Below, piece by piece: positions 6,879 through 14,859 of a stretch of DNA of 17,180 nucleotides. The stretch's first letter is position 1. Each line of letters starts with the position of its first letter. Source of the stretch: an uncultured Verrucomicrobiota bacterium (GTDB taxonomy: Bacteria; Verrucomicrobiota; Kiritimatiellia; RFP12; UBA1067). The position numbers and the translations under genes were made by a program. The DNA lies in NCBI GenBank assembly GCA_945483525.1, contig CALYRV010000031.1:1-17180 (forward strand), read 5' to 3'. The notes beneath the pieces are model-generated. The model ran no database searches, was not told the DNA's origin, and saw only the letters and a program-made list of their open reading frames with translations.

Positions 6879-7667
6879 GTGAGACACACAACAACTGGAA
6901 CCTATGGGATCATCGCGCTTGCTGCGGTGATTATTGGGGTTTTTGTCTTCTCCAGGGGTATGGCGGTTGAGGCGGTCTATCCGATGGAGCGGATGGCGTT
7001 GGGTTTCCGCCGCGTGGTCTGGCAGCGGGTCAAAGGCGTTTTCAATGGTCCGTCATATGCGGCGGAGTCAGGTCGGCTTCGTCGTGAAGTGGAGACGCTC
7101 TCGATGTTGGTTGGCGAGATTGAGCGGTTGGAGCGGGAGAATGCGTCGCTGCGTCGTTCGTTAGGGTATGCCGAACGAGAACCAGAGGAGTGGATTGCGG
7201 CGCCCGTGTTATCCGATCACTGCGGAGCTGTTGGTTCTGCGAATGCGATCAGGGTGGGGCGCGGTTCGTTGGATGGAGTGGTTGAAGGTGCGATAGTCGC
7301 CTCTCCGGACGGGCTAGTGGGCATTGTCGTTGACGTGACCGTTCATACTTGTCAGATTATGTTATTGACTGATCCGACTTTGAAGGTCTCGTGTACGATA
7401 GAACTTCCCGGAAACCGTACCGCCAGCGGAGTCCTCTCGGGGGGTGACGGTAACAAGCTTGCGATTACGCATATTCGCGGGTTGGCGAAGGAGCATCGGT
7501 TGGCGCGGGTTGTGAGCTCTGGGCGCGGTGGGGTTTTTCCGAAGGGATTTGTAGTCGGGAGGCTCGGAGAGGCGTCTGCCCTGGAGAGTGGCGAGTGGAC
7601 GGGTTCGGTGATTCCGGGCGTGGATTTCGATGGGCTTGAAGACGTGTTCATAAAGCGTGAAAGATGA
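6879..7667 (+). CDS. mreC: Rod-shape determining protein MreC
   Basis: MreC is a bitopic inner-membrane protein whose periplasmic part binds and activates PBP2. The 262 residues show a short cytoplasmic tail, one membrane helix (about 9-26), a coiled coil (about 62-97, ESGRLRREVETL...ERENASLRRSL) and the two-barrel MreC domain (about 105-260). Typical pieces are ANAIRVGRGSLDGVVEGAIV (121-140), GLVGIV (145-150) and PKGFVVGRL (221-229). The GTG at 6879 is used; no ATG is available at a sensible place, and the preceding hairpin suggests control of its translation. The end overlaps mreD by 11 nt. Confidence 0.93.
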   Translation: MRHTTTGTYGIIALAAVIIGVFVFSRGMAVEAVYPMERMALGFRRVVWQRVKGVFNGPSYAAESGRLRREVETLSMLVGEIERLERENASLRRSLGYAEREPEEWIAAPVLSDHCGAVGSANAIRVGRGSLDGVVEGAIVASPDGLVGIVVDVTVHTCQIMLLTDPTLKVSCTIELPGNRTASGVLSGGDGNKLAITHIRGLAKEHRLARVVSSGRGGVFPKGFVVGRLGEASALESGEWTGSVIPGVDFDGLEDVFIKRER

Positions 7668-8109
7668 GGTGGTCCAGTTTGTCTTTATTCTTGTGGCCAT
7701 CGTGATCGCGGCGGCCGCGGAAGAGCTGTTGCCTTCGTTTTTCGGCATTGGCTTCCCGGTGCTGTTGTCCGTGGTTATGATCATCGCGTCGCGGGTGAAC
7801 GTGCTTCCGGGTGTGATGTCCGCGGTTGCGGCGGGTGCATTCGAGGACGCGCTTTCATCGTTGCCGCCGATGTCTTCGATTTGTTTTTTCACGATTGCGG
7901 CGCTTGTGTCGCGCAAGGCGTATTTCCCCCGTCCTTTTCTTTTGGCGGTATTTCCTGCATATGCGGTCTGGACCAGCATGTGCAAGGCGGGTCCGATTGG
8001 TGATGCCCTAGTGTCGTTGATGCTGTCGTTGCCGCTTGGGGCGGTGGCGTTTGTGATTGTGTTGCTGGTGTTGACGTGGGCTGGCGGGAAGGCGGGATTT
8101 GATGAGTAA
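7657..8109 (+). CDS. mreD: Rod-shape determining protein MreD
   Basis: This 150-residue integral membrane protein has about five hydrophobic helices. Its sequence is weakly conserved, as is usual for MreD, so the call rests mostly on topology, size and its place between mreC and the PBP2 gene. The segment GVMSAVAAGAFEDALSS (about 52-68) matches the glycine/alanine helix followed by an acidic loop seen in MreD. It starts at GTG 7657 inside the mreC end and overlaps the start of the PBP2 gene, which indicates translational coupling through all three genes. Confidence 0.85.
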   Translation: MKDEVVQFVFILVAIVIAAAAEELLPSFFGIGFPVLLSVVMIIASRVNVLPGVMSAVAAGAFEDALSSLPPMSSICFFTIAALVSRKAYFPRPFLLAVFPAYAVWTSMCKAGPIGDALVSLMLSLPLGAVAFVIVLLVLTWAGGKAGFDE

Positions 8110-9895
8110 TCGTTCTTCCGTGGTCAGTGACATCGCATGTTGGGGGGTGTCGACGGCGTTCGTGTTGGGGCTCGCCGTGCTAGCGGTCAATCTCTATGGA
8201 ATTCAGGTCGAGGATTCGTCGCGGATGCGCTTGGCGGCTCAGGAGCAGTCGGTGCGACGTGTCCGTGTCGCGGCGCCTCGGGGCAGGATCATCGACCGCA
8301 ACGGCATCGTTCTTGCCGGGAATCGTCCGTGTTTCTCGATCGTCTGTCACTGCGAGTATTTTCAGAAGCCGAAGTGGACGGCTACGGCGCATGCGATTCT
8401 TGAGGCGGTTGACGACATAGCTCGCGCCACCGGACTGGTGTCGCCGGTTTCGGAGACTAACGTTCTACGTCATCTGCGTCAGAAGCTGTCAGTCCCGATG
8501 ACGGTGTGGGATGACATCGATCGTTATTCGTTTGAGCGCTTCTGCGAGCATTCGCGGTTGTTTCCTGGGTTCTCTGTGGTGGAGCGAGAGGAGCGCGACT
8601 ATCCTAACGGGCAGCTTGCCGCGCACCTTATCGGGTTCACGGGTTCTGCGGAGGCGGCGGAATCAGACGCCGAAGGGGATTTCTATTTTCGGCAACGCGA
8701 GATGACTGGGCGTTCTGGGTTGGAGCATTTTTATGACACGTTCCTGAAGGGCGTCCCTGGGGTCGAATTCCTTACCGTGGACAGCCGGTGCTTCCTTGTT
8801 GATCGGGAGACGGCGGTAGTGGCGTTGCGTGGATTGGATCTGGAACTGGCGCTTAACTCCAGGATCCAGATGGTGGTTGAGCGGGAGTTGAAGGGAGAGC
8901 GTGGTGCCTGCGTTGTGTTGGATCCTCGGGACGGAGGCGTTCTGGCCGCCGCGAGTTCGCCGGCCTACGATCTTCGGTTGTGCGTTCCTCGGCTGACCCA
9001 GGAATTGAATCGTGATTATGTGGGTAATCGGGAGTATCGCAACCGATTCTGCGGCGAGACCTACGCTCCGGGTTCGACCTTTAAGCCGATTACTGCTTTG
9101 GCTGGTCTGGCAATCGGATTTCCGCCGGATCTTCGTGTCGATTGTACCGGAGTTTACGAACTTGGAGACTGGAGGCTTAGGTGCTCGCGTCGTTGGGGGC
9201 ATGGGGAGGAGGACATGCGCACAGCGCTTCGCGATAGCTGCAATCCTTATTTTTGTACGCTCGGGAATGACATTGGGACGAATGCGATATGCAATGCGGC
9301 GAAGGCGTTTGGGCTTGGTGGTCAGACAGGTGTCGACTTCCCGGGTGAGGAATGCGGTGTCGTGCCGGACGGTGTCTGGAAGAGGCGCATCTACGGGGAG
9401 CCGTGGTATCCAGGAGATCTTCCGCAGATGTCTATCGGGCAGGGCATGTTGACTGTGACGCCGCTGCAGATGGCGTGCGTGGCTGGGGCGTTGGGTACGG
9501 GGCGGTTGGTGCGGCCGCATTTCAAGAAGACGATTCGGGAATCTACCGATCGCGGCCCGATTCCGTTTACATCCGAACAGCTCCAGGTGGTCCGTGATGG
9601 TATGATCGCCGTTGTCAATGATCCCAAGGGGAGCGGAGTTAAGGGCGGTGAAGGAGTCGTCGATCCGGACGGCAACAAGGTCATTGTCGCGGGCAAGACC
9701 GGAACCGCCGAAGTGGGGCGGGGAGATCGTCGGCGCAAGAACACGTGGTTCATTGCGTACGCGCCGGCGGACAATCCTGTGGTCGCGGTGGCGCTGGTGG
9801 TCGAAAACGGGGTGAGCGGCGGCAGTACGGCGGCTCCAAAGGTGGCGAATATCCTTAAAGAGACATTCGGTAATGGTCCGAGGGTCAAGAGGTAG
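8102..9895 (+). CDS. mrdA: Penicillin-binding protein 2 (elongation transpeptidase)
   Basis: This class B transpeptidase cross-links new peptidoglycan in the elongation complex with RodA. The 597 residues contain one N-terminal membrane helix (about 12-33), the PBP dimerisation/pedestal region with PRGRIIDRNG (59-68) and GRSGLEHFYD (203-212), and the transpeptidase domain with the active-site triad STFK (325-328, nucleophile Ser325), SCN (379-381) and KTG (532-534). The ATG at 8102 is preferred over a TTG just before it because a purine-rich GGGAAGGCGGGA precedes it. It overlaps mreD by 8 nt and ends 3 nt before rodA. The partner RodA and the mre context argue for PBP2 rather than the division enzyme FtsI. 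About 15 cysteines are present, many for a mostly periplasmic enzyme. Confidence 0.95.
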   Translation: MSNRSSVVSDIACWGVSTAFVLGLAVLAVNLYGIQVEDSSRMRLAAQEQSVRRVRVAAPRGRIIDRNGIVLAGNRPCFSIVCHCEYFQKPKWTATAHAILEAVDDIARATGLVSPVSETNVLRHLRQKLSVPMTVWDDIDRYSFERFCEHSRLFPGFSVVEREERDYPNGQLAAHLIGFTGSAEAAESDAEGDFYFRQREMTGRSGLEHFYDTFLKGVPGVEFLTVDSRCFLVDRETAVVALRGLDLELALNSRIQMVVERELKGERGACVVLDPRDGGVLAAASSPAYDLRLCVPRLTQELNRDYVGNREYRNRFCGETYAPGSTFKPITALAGLAIGFPPDLRVDCTGVYELGDWRLRCSRRWGHGEEDMRTALRDSCNPYFCTLGNDIGTNAICNAAKAFGLGGQTGVDFPGEECGVVPDGVWKRRIYGEPWYPGDLPQMSIGQGMLTVTPLQMACVAGALGTGRLVRPHFKKTIRESTDRGPIPFTSEQLQVVRDGMIAVVNDPKGSGVKGGEGVVDPDGNKVIVAGKTGTAEVGRGDRRRKNTWFIAYAPADNPVVAVALVVENGVSGGSTAAPKVANILKETFGNGPRVKR

Positions 9896-9898
9896 GTC

Positions 9899-11056
9899 AT
9901 GCTTGCGAAGCTGAAGAGGTTGAACTGGGTGATGCTGGCGGCGGCGGTCGCGCTTGTGATCGTCGGCACCTTGACCATCTATTCGGCCGGCAACGCCCGT
10001 ACTGAAAAGATTTTTCACGGACTTTGGATCAACAATCTCGTTACTGCTGTCTTCGGATTCATGATCTACTTCGTGATCGCCTTCGTCGATTACCGGAAGA
10101 TTATGGCATATCTTTCGGCTCCGATTTACGGCATGGCGGTCATATTGCTGGTGGCGGTACTGCTGATCGGTACCGATCGGTTTGGTGGGCGACGGTGGCT
10201 ATTCTTCTTCCAACCTAGTGAGATAGCCAAGCTCTGTGTGATTCTCTTCTTGGCGGCGGTCGTGCCGAAGCTTAAGGGATTTGTCGGTTTTTGCATCGCG
10301 TTAGCGATTGTCGGAGTGCCGGTGCTGCTGATTCTGCTCGAACCAGACCTCGGGACCGCACTCGCCCTTGTTCCTGCTTGTGTGCTGATTATGTTTGCCG
10401 CCCGCGTCTGGCGTAGGGGACTGATGGTGATGCTCGTGTCGGGATTTCTTTTTACGGCGATGCTGCTGGGCGTAATCGGCGTCGCCGAGCGTCCAGGAGT
10501 GAGCCCCGAACGGCGTGAGCGGATAATGCGTTTCGTGCCGCTTAAGCACCATCAGGTCAAACGCGTGAAGACCTTCATTTATCCAGAAGAGGACCGGCTG
10601 GGAGCCGGTTATACGCTTCGTCAGGCAAAGATCGCTATCGGGTCCGGGGGCTTCTTCGGCAGGGGCTTCGGCAAGGGCGAGGCCAATCATCTCAAGTATC
10701 TGCCGCCGGCGATTTCAATCAACGACTTTATCTTTTGCGTCTATGCCGAGGAGACCGGTTTCGTAGGATCGCTAGTGCTGCTGTTCTTGTTTGGGCTTCT
10801 GCTGGTACCTGGCGGCTGGGTGGCCTTCCGTTGCGATGACACTAGCGGTAGACTGCTGGTGATCGGAATCACGACATTGATTTTCGCGCACGTTTTCGTT
10901 AATATCGGCATGTCGGTCGGACTCGTTCCGATCACCGGCGTGCCACTACCTTTTATTTCTTCCGGCCGCACGTTCCTGGTGACGGTGATGGCCGGATTAG
11001 GTTTAATACAAAGTGTATCCGTATACGGAAAGGAAAATCCAAGATGGGAATCGTAG
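9899..11056 (+). CDS. rodA: Rod-shape SEDS glycosyltransferase RodA
   Basis: RodA polymerises lipid II into glycan strands in the inner membrane, acting with PBP2. The 385 residues have about ten membrane helices. SEDS motifs are FQPSEIAK (104-111), EPDLGTA (148-154), RQAKIAIGSGGFFGRGFGKG (241-260) and the catalytic-region NDFIF, in which Asp276 corresponds to the conserved Asp of the large loop. The terminal motif is PLPFISSGRTFL where most family members have PLPF.SYGGSS, an unusual change. The ATG at 9899 follows the PBP2 stop by 3 nt. The end overlaps rng by 13 nt. Confidence 0.95.
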   Translation: MLAKLKRLNWVMLAAAVALVIVGTLTIYSAGNARTEKIFHGLWINNLVTAVFGFMIYFVIAFVDYRKIMAYLSAPIYGMAVILLVAVLLIGTDRFGGRRWLFFFQPSEIAKLCVILFLAAVVPKLKGFVGFCIALAIVGVPVLLILLEPDLGTALALVPACVLIMFAARVWRRGLMVMLVSGFLFTAMLLGVIGVAERPGVSPERRERIMRFVPLKHHQVKRVKTFIYPEEDRLGAGYTLRQAKIAIGSGGFFGRGFGKGEANHLKYLPPAISINDFIFCVYAEETGFVGSLVLLFLFGLLLVPGGWVAFRCDDTSGRLLVIGITTLIFAHVFVNIGMSVGLVPITGVPLPFISSGRTFLVTVMAGLGLIQSVSVYGKENPRWES

Positions 11057-12639
11057 GCAATATTGCAGGCCTCTTCATGAAGAAGAAGTTTAAACGAGAG
11101 ATCATTATCAACGTCGAACGGCTTGAGACTCGCGTGGCGGTCATTGAGAACGGACGGCTTGAAGAGTTCATGGTCGAACATCCAGAAGAGGAGCGTCTCG
11201 TGGGCAGTGTGTTCAAGGGCCGCGTACAGAACCTTGAAAACGACCTTCAGGCGGCATTCATCGATATCGGGCTTAAAAAGAACGCGTTCCTTCATTACTG
11301 GGATATGACGCCCGATGCTGATGCGCTTCTTGATGACGACGACGAACCGCGGCAGAAGCAGAAGGGCGGCAGAAAGTCAAACCGGCTTTCCGATGCCGAA
11401 ATTGCCAAGCGCTTTCCGCCGGGAAGCGAGATCATCGTTCAGGTTACGAAGGGGCCGATCTCTACAAAGGGTCCTCGTGTAACTGCCAATTTGTCGATCC
11501 CCGGGCGCTATCTTGTAATGATGCCGGGCACGAAGATCCGTGGCGTCTCCAAGAAGATAGGTGATGCCAACGAACGTAAGCGGTTGAAGAAGATTCTGGA
11601 TCGTCTACCGCTTCCGGATAATGTCGGACTCGTGGTGCGTACCGTCGGTGCCGGTGCTTCGGCGAAGGCTTTCGCCCGCGACCTGAGGAATCTCCTTTCG
11701 GTCTGGAATGAGATGCAGGGGAATGTTAAGAACCTCCGCACCCCGTGCTGCATCTTTCAGGAGCCGGACCTCTGCGAGCGTGTGGTCCGTGACTGGCTTA
11801 CCGAGGATGTCGACGCGATTCTGATCGATGACGAGAAGAGCTTCAATGCGATGCGCGACGTCACCGGTATGATTTCGCGGCGTTCACGTGCCAAGATTCA
11901 CCGTTATGACGGCGAGACCGGCATCTTCGAGCATTATGGCATCGAGCGTCAGCTTCGCGACGCGTTCGCGCGTCAGGTGCCCCTGAAGTCCGGCGGATAC
12001 CTCGTCATCGACGAGACCGAGGCGTTGATCGCCGTTGACGTCAATACCGGACACTATAAGGGTTCGGGCAGTCAGGAGGATGCGATTCTCGAGGTCAACC
12101 TCGAGGCGGTCGACGAGGTTGCGCGTCAGCTGCGTCTGCGTAATATCGGCGGACTCGTCATCCTCGACCTCATCGATATGAAGTCGCGGCAGCACCAGCG
12201 TAAGGTCTGTCGTGCGCTTAAGGACGCCCTGAAGCGCGATCGTGCGCGGACGAATGTCCTTGATATCTCCGAACTCGGACTGTTGGAGATGAGTCGTCAG
12301 CGTCAGGATTCGTCAATCCTTTCGCAGCTCACCTCCACTTGTCCGTATTGCCAGGGTCACGGACTCGTGAAGTCTCCGATGGCGATTTCGATTGAGATCC
12401 AGCGCAAGCTGATCTCGCTCCTCCGTAAGGCCGAAATCGAGAAGAAGCCGTTCGAGCCGAAGATCGTCATCGCGCCTCAGGTGATGCAGCGTCTCCGTAC
12501 CGAGGATTCGAAGATTCTCGCCGAGCTCCAGAACGATTACAATACGCGGCTCACTTTCGTCTCCGAGCTTCACCGTCATCCCGAGTCGTTTTCGATACTG
12601 GACGCGGCCACCTCAGAAGTGATATACTCTCAAGCATAA
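11044..12639 (+). CDS. rng: Ribonuclease G/E family endoribonuclease
   Basis: This enzyme cleaves single-stranded RNA 5' of AU-rich sites and takes part in rRNA maturation and mRNA turnover. The 531 residues are close to RNase G (489 in E. coli) and lack the long C-terminal scaffold of RNase E. Visible parts are an N-terminal RNase H-like and S1 region (about 19-155, GSVFKGRV and AFIDIG), the catalytic magnesium aspartates Asp332 (VDVNTG) and Asp375 (ILDLIDM), and the zinc-link TCPYCQGHG (432-440). The S1 domain holds an insert of about 35 charged residues (about 90-125). The ATG at 11044 has AAAGGA nine nt upstream. A rng gene after mreBCD is a common arrangement, also seen in E. coli. The stop TAA overlaps the lptD ATG. 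Confidence 0.94.
   Translation: MGIVGNIAGLFMKKKFKREIIINVERLETRVAVIENGRLEEFMVEHPEEERLVGSVFKGRVQNLENDLQAAFIDIGLKKNAFLHYWDMTPDADALLDDDDEPRQKQKGGRKSNRLSDAEIAKRFPPGSEIIVQVTKGPISTKGPRVTANLSIPGRYLVMMPGTKIRGVSKKIGDANERKRLKKILDRLPLPDNVGLVVRTVGAGASAKAFARDLRNLLSVWNEMQGNVKNLRTPCCIFQEPDLCERVVRDWLTEDVDAILIDDEKSFNAMRDVTGMISRRSRAKIHRYDGETGIFEHYGIERQLRDAFARQVPLKSGGYLVIDETEALIAVDVNTGHYKGSGSQEDAILEVNLEAVDEVARQLRLRNIGGLVILDLIDMKSRQHQRKVCRALKDALKRDRARTNVLDISELGLLEMSRQRQDSSILSQLTSTCPYCQGHGLVKSPMAISIEIQRKLISLLRKAEIEKKPFEPKIVIAPQVMQRLRTEDSKILAELQNDYNTRLTFVSELHRHPESFSILDAATSEVIYSQA
12620..12628 (+). promoter_or_regulatory. Extended -10 promoter at the end of rng, driving lptD
   Basis: TGATATACT (TG extension plus TATACT, 12623-12628) lies inside the last codons of rng and ends 10 nt before the lptD ATG at 12639. 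Spacing and sequence match the promoters of metF and the DUF4091 gene. It could express lptD-lpxK independently of the mreB promoter. Being inside a coding region, it may be partly chance. Confidence 0.45.
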
Positions 12640-14846
12640 TGAAGAAGACTATCCTCGCGACATTCGCCGCGCTTTTCTCGTTTTCCGCAATCGCGGAAGA
12701 GCGCGAACGGCCTTTGAACATCCTCGCCGACATCATTCAGGTCGATCCCAAGACCGAATCGCTGGTGGCGAGCGGCAATGTTGTGGCAGTGCACGCTCCT
12801 TTCAGGATGCTCAGTTCCGGGCTTTCCCGCGACGGCGAGGATATTTACCATTTCGGCAATCCCACGATGTTTACGACCTGTACGAACGAGGTCGGAAATC
12901 TTCATTGGCATGTCTCGGGCGCATTCGACTATAAGGACGGTGACTATGCCCTGTTGCGTGACGGCTGGGTTCATTTATGGGAGCTTCCGCTGCTCTGGGT
13001 CCCGTACCTCCGAGTTCCGCTCTGGAGTGAAGAGGGGTTGCGGATAATGCCTGGCTATGCCGGCCGTTGGGGCGCGTTCCTGATGACCAAGTACGTCTAT
13101 CATATCGCGGGCAAGCGAGCGTCAGAGGATCCCGAAGGCTGGGGGCTCGACGGCAATACGCGTTTCGATCTCCGGTATAAGCAGGGTGTGGCCGCCGGTC
13201 AGTCATTCAGCTGGCGGCTGGGGGAATTCGGTCAGGGCAGGTTCAAGGCCTATTACGCTTACGACCGGAGTGATCGCTATGACGAGTACCACGGCGACGG
13301 CGACGACTGGCATCATGACCATTGGGGCAGTCATATTTCGGATAACCGCTACGGCATTCAGTTCGAGCATCGTTGGGATGTCACCGAGCGTGATCAGTTG
13401 CGAGCGCAGGCGGCGTATTTCAGCGATTCGTTCTTCCAGGTCGACTTCGTCCGCAAGTCGTTGTTCATGCTCAAGAACCAGTTCCTCGGTTATGATGCCA
13501 ACGAGCTCGCATGGGAGCATATCGAGAACTGGTCGGGATTTGGAGTCAGTGTCTCGGGTCCGATGAACGACTTCATTGCCGGCACCGCGCGGCTTCCGGA
13601 GTTCTATTTCGATGTCAATCCGCTGCCGGTGTTCGGGTTGCCGGTCAATTACGAGTCACAGAATCGGGTCGGTTATCTCCGTCGTCAGTACGCGAAATTC
13701 GGTCGCGGAGACGAGGTAACGGCCTATAACCGTTGTCCGGGTCTGTGGGCGGATTATGATGCGGTTCGCTTCGACACTTATCATCGTATTACGGCGCCGA
13801 TGAAGTTCGCGGACGTTCTGTCCGTGGTTCCACGCGTCGCATATCGCGGTACCTTCTGGAGCGAGACCGGTAACGACTGCCTTACCGGCTGGGAGTCGTC
13901 GCATGATGTGTCAGATAATGTTATTCGTTCGATTGTCGAAGGCGGTATAACCTTCGCTGCCCGTGGCACTGCCGAGTTTGACGGTTGGCGGCATATGATC
14001 GAGCCTTATCTGGACGTGCTCGCGCAGAAGGCGTGGCATAACGGACTGGATGACGGCGCGCGTCCTTACGTCTTCGATGCCGTCGACGCTTCGCTCGAGT
14101 GGTCTGATCAGTTCGCGTCGCGTGGGCGCAATCTTCCGTATTCATGGTACGGCCTTACTCCAGGTGTCCGCAACACGCTCGATATCGCGGATGATGCCGG
14201 CGGGTTCCGTCGTTATCTTGATTTCGATCTCTACTGTGTGTTGCAAGGTAACGATACCTCGTGGCTCGGAACCGACCGTTATCATAAGCTTGCGGATGTC
14301 GGCAAGCCCAATTATGGGGAGCGCGACATGACGGCGATACCGGGTTTCCGGCTCGGTTGGCATCCGTTCTCCGGCGCGACGCTTTCGGCGCGGATGGAAT
14401 ACGATACGGAAAACGACACCGTCGCGATCGGCGGGTTCGGCTGGTCTCATCGTCTCACTGATACCTTCCGGTATTTCGTTAATTTGTCGCATAACGATTT
14501 CCGCCGTTGGGACTATTCTTCGTCGCCGTACGATCCGTTGACTATGACCTGTGACGAGTTCAACGTTTTGCATTACACCTTCCTCTATGCCGGTTTCGAA
14601 CACGAGCTTTGCGATGCGATCGTGTGGAGTCCGTATGTTCGTTGGGACTGCCGTAAAGACGAGCTCGATTCTGCAGGTGCGTGGATCGACTACCGTACCG
14701 ATTGCCTCGGGTTCCGGCTGCTTCTCGAATTCGACGAGCCGTACACTTGTATCGACGGCTTCCGCCGTGACCGCGATTTCAGTGTCGGTTTCTTCATTTA
14801 TCTCCGGGCCTTCGGCGCCGATTTCGGCAACGTGATGATGCAGTGA
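12639..14846 (+). CDS. lptD: LPS-assembly outer-membrane protein LptD
   Basis: LptD is the outer-membrane barrel that inserts LPS into the outer leaflet. The 735 residues (784 in E. coli) begin with a signal peptide (MKKTILATFAALFSFSAIA, cleavage before EER). A short OstA/LptA-like region follows (about 26-110, ILADIIQVDPKTESLVASGN). The junction motif FTTC (78-81), then GDYALLRDG and LWVPYLRVPL with GLRIMPGY (133-140), is typical of LptD. The remainder is rich in aromatic residues and alternating strands, as expected for the large beta-barrel. Residues 211-232 form an unusual Asp/His-rich loop. Cysteines are few and do not obviously match the four that form the E. coli disulfides. The start overlaps the rng stop as TAATG. 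lpxK follows. Confidence 0.87.
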   Translation: MKKTILATFAALFSFSAIAEERERPLNILADIIQVDPKTESLVASGNVVAVHAPFRMLSSGLSRDGEDIYHFGNPTMFTTCTNEVGNLHWHVSGAFDYKDGDYALLRDGWVHLWELPLLWVPYLRVPLWSEEGLRIMPGYAGRWGAFLMTKYVYHIAGKRASEDPEGWGLDGNTRFDLRYKQGVAAGQSFSWRLGEFGQGRFKAYYAYDRSDRYDEYHGDGDDWHHDHWGSHISDNRYGIQFEHRWDVTERDQLRAQAAYFSDSFFQVDFVRKSLFMLKNQFLGYDANELAWEHIENWSGFGVSVSGPMNDFIAGTARLPEFYFDVNPLPVFGLPVNYESQNRVGYLRRQYAKFGRGDEVTAYNRCPGLWADYDAVRFDTYHRITAPMKFADVLSVVPRVAYRGTFWSETGNDCLTGWESSHDVSDNVIRSIVEGGITFAARGTAEFDGWRHMIEPYLDVLAQKAWHNGLDDGARPYVFDAVDASLEWSDQFASRGRNLPYSWYGLTPGVRNTLDIADDAGGFRRYLDFDLYCVLQGNDTSWLGTDRYHKLADVGKPNYGERDMTAIPGFRLGWHPFSGATLSARMEYDTENDTVAIGGFGWSHRLTDTFRYFVNLSHNDFRRWDYSSSPYDPLTMTCDEFNVLHYTFLYAGFEHELCDAIVWSPYVRWDCRKDELDSAGAWIDYRTDCLGFRLLLEFDEPYTCIDGFRRDRDFSVGFFIYLRAFGADFGNVMMQ

Positions 14847-14859
14847 GGGGGAGTCCGTT

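Noticed and set aside
8663..10018. 451-residue minus-strand open frame opposite the PBP2 gene
   Set aside because: The composition is Arg/His/Pro-rich as expected of a shadow frame. The plus strand holds all three transpeptidase motifs.
8102..11056. Reading the PBP and SEDS pair as the division proteins FtsI and FtsW
   Set aside because: Their position directly after mreBCD and the absence of other division or murein-precursor genes favour PBP2 and RodA.
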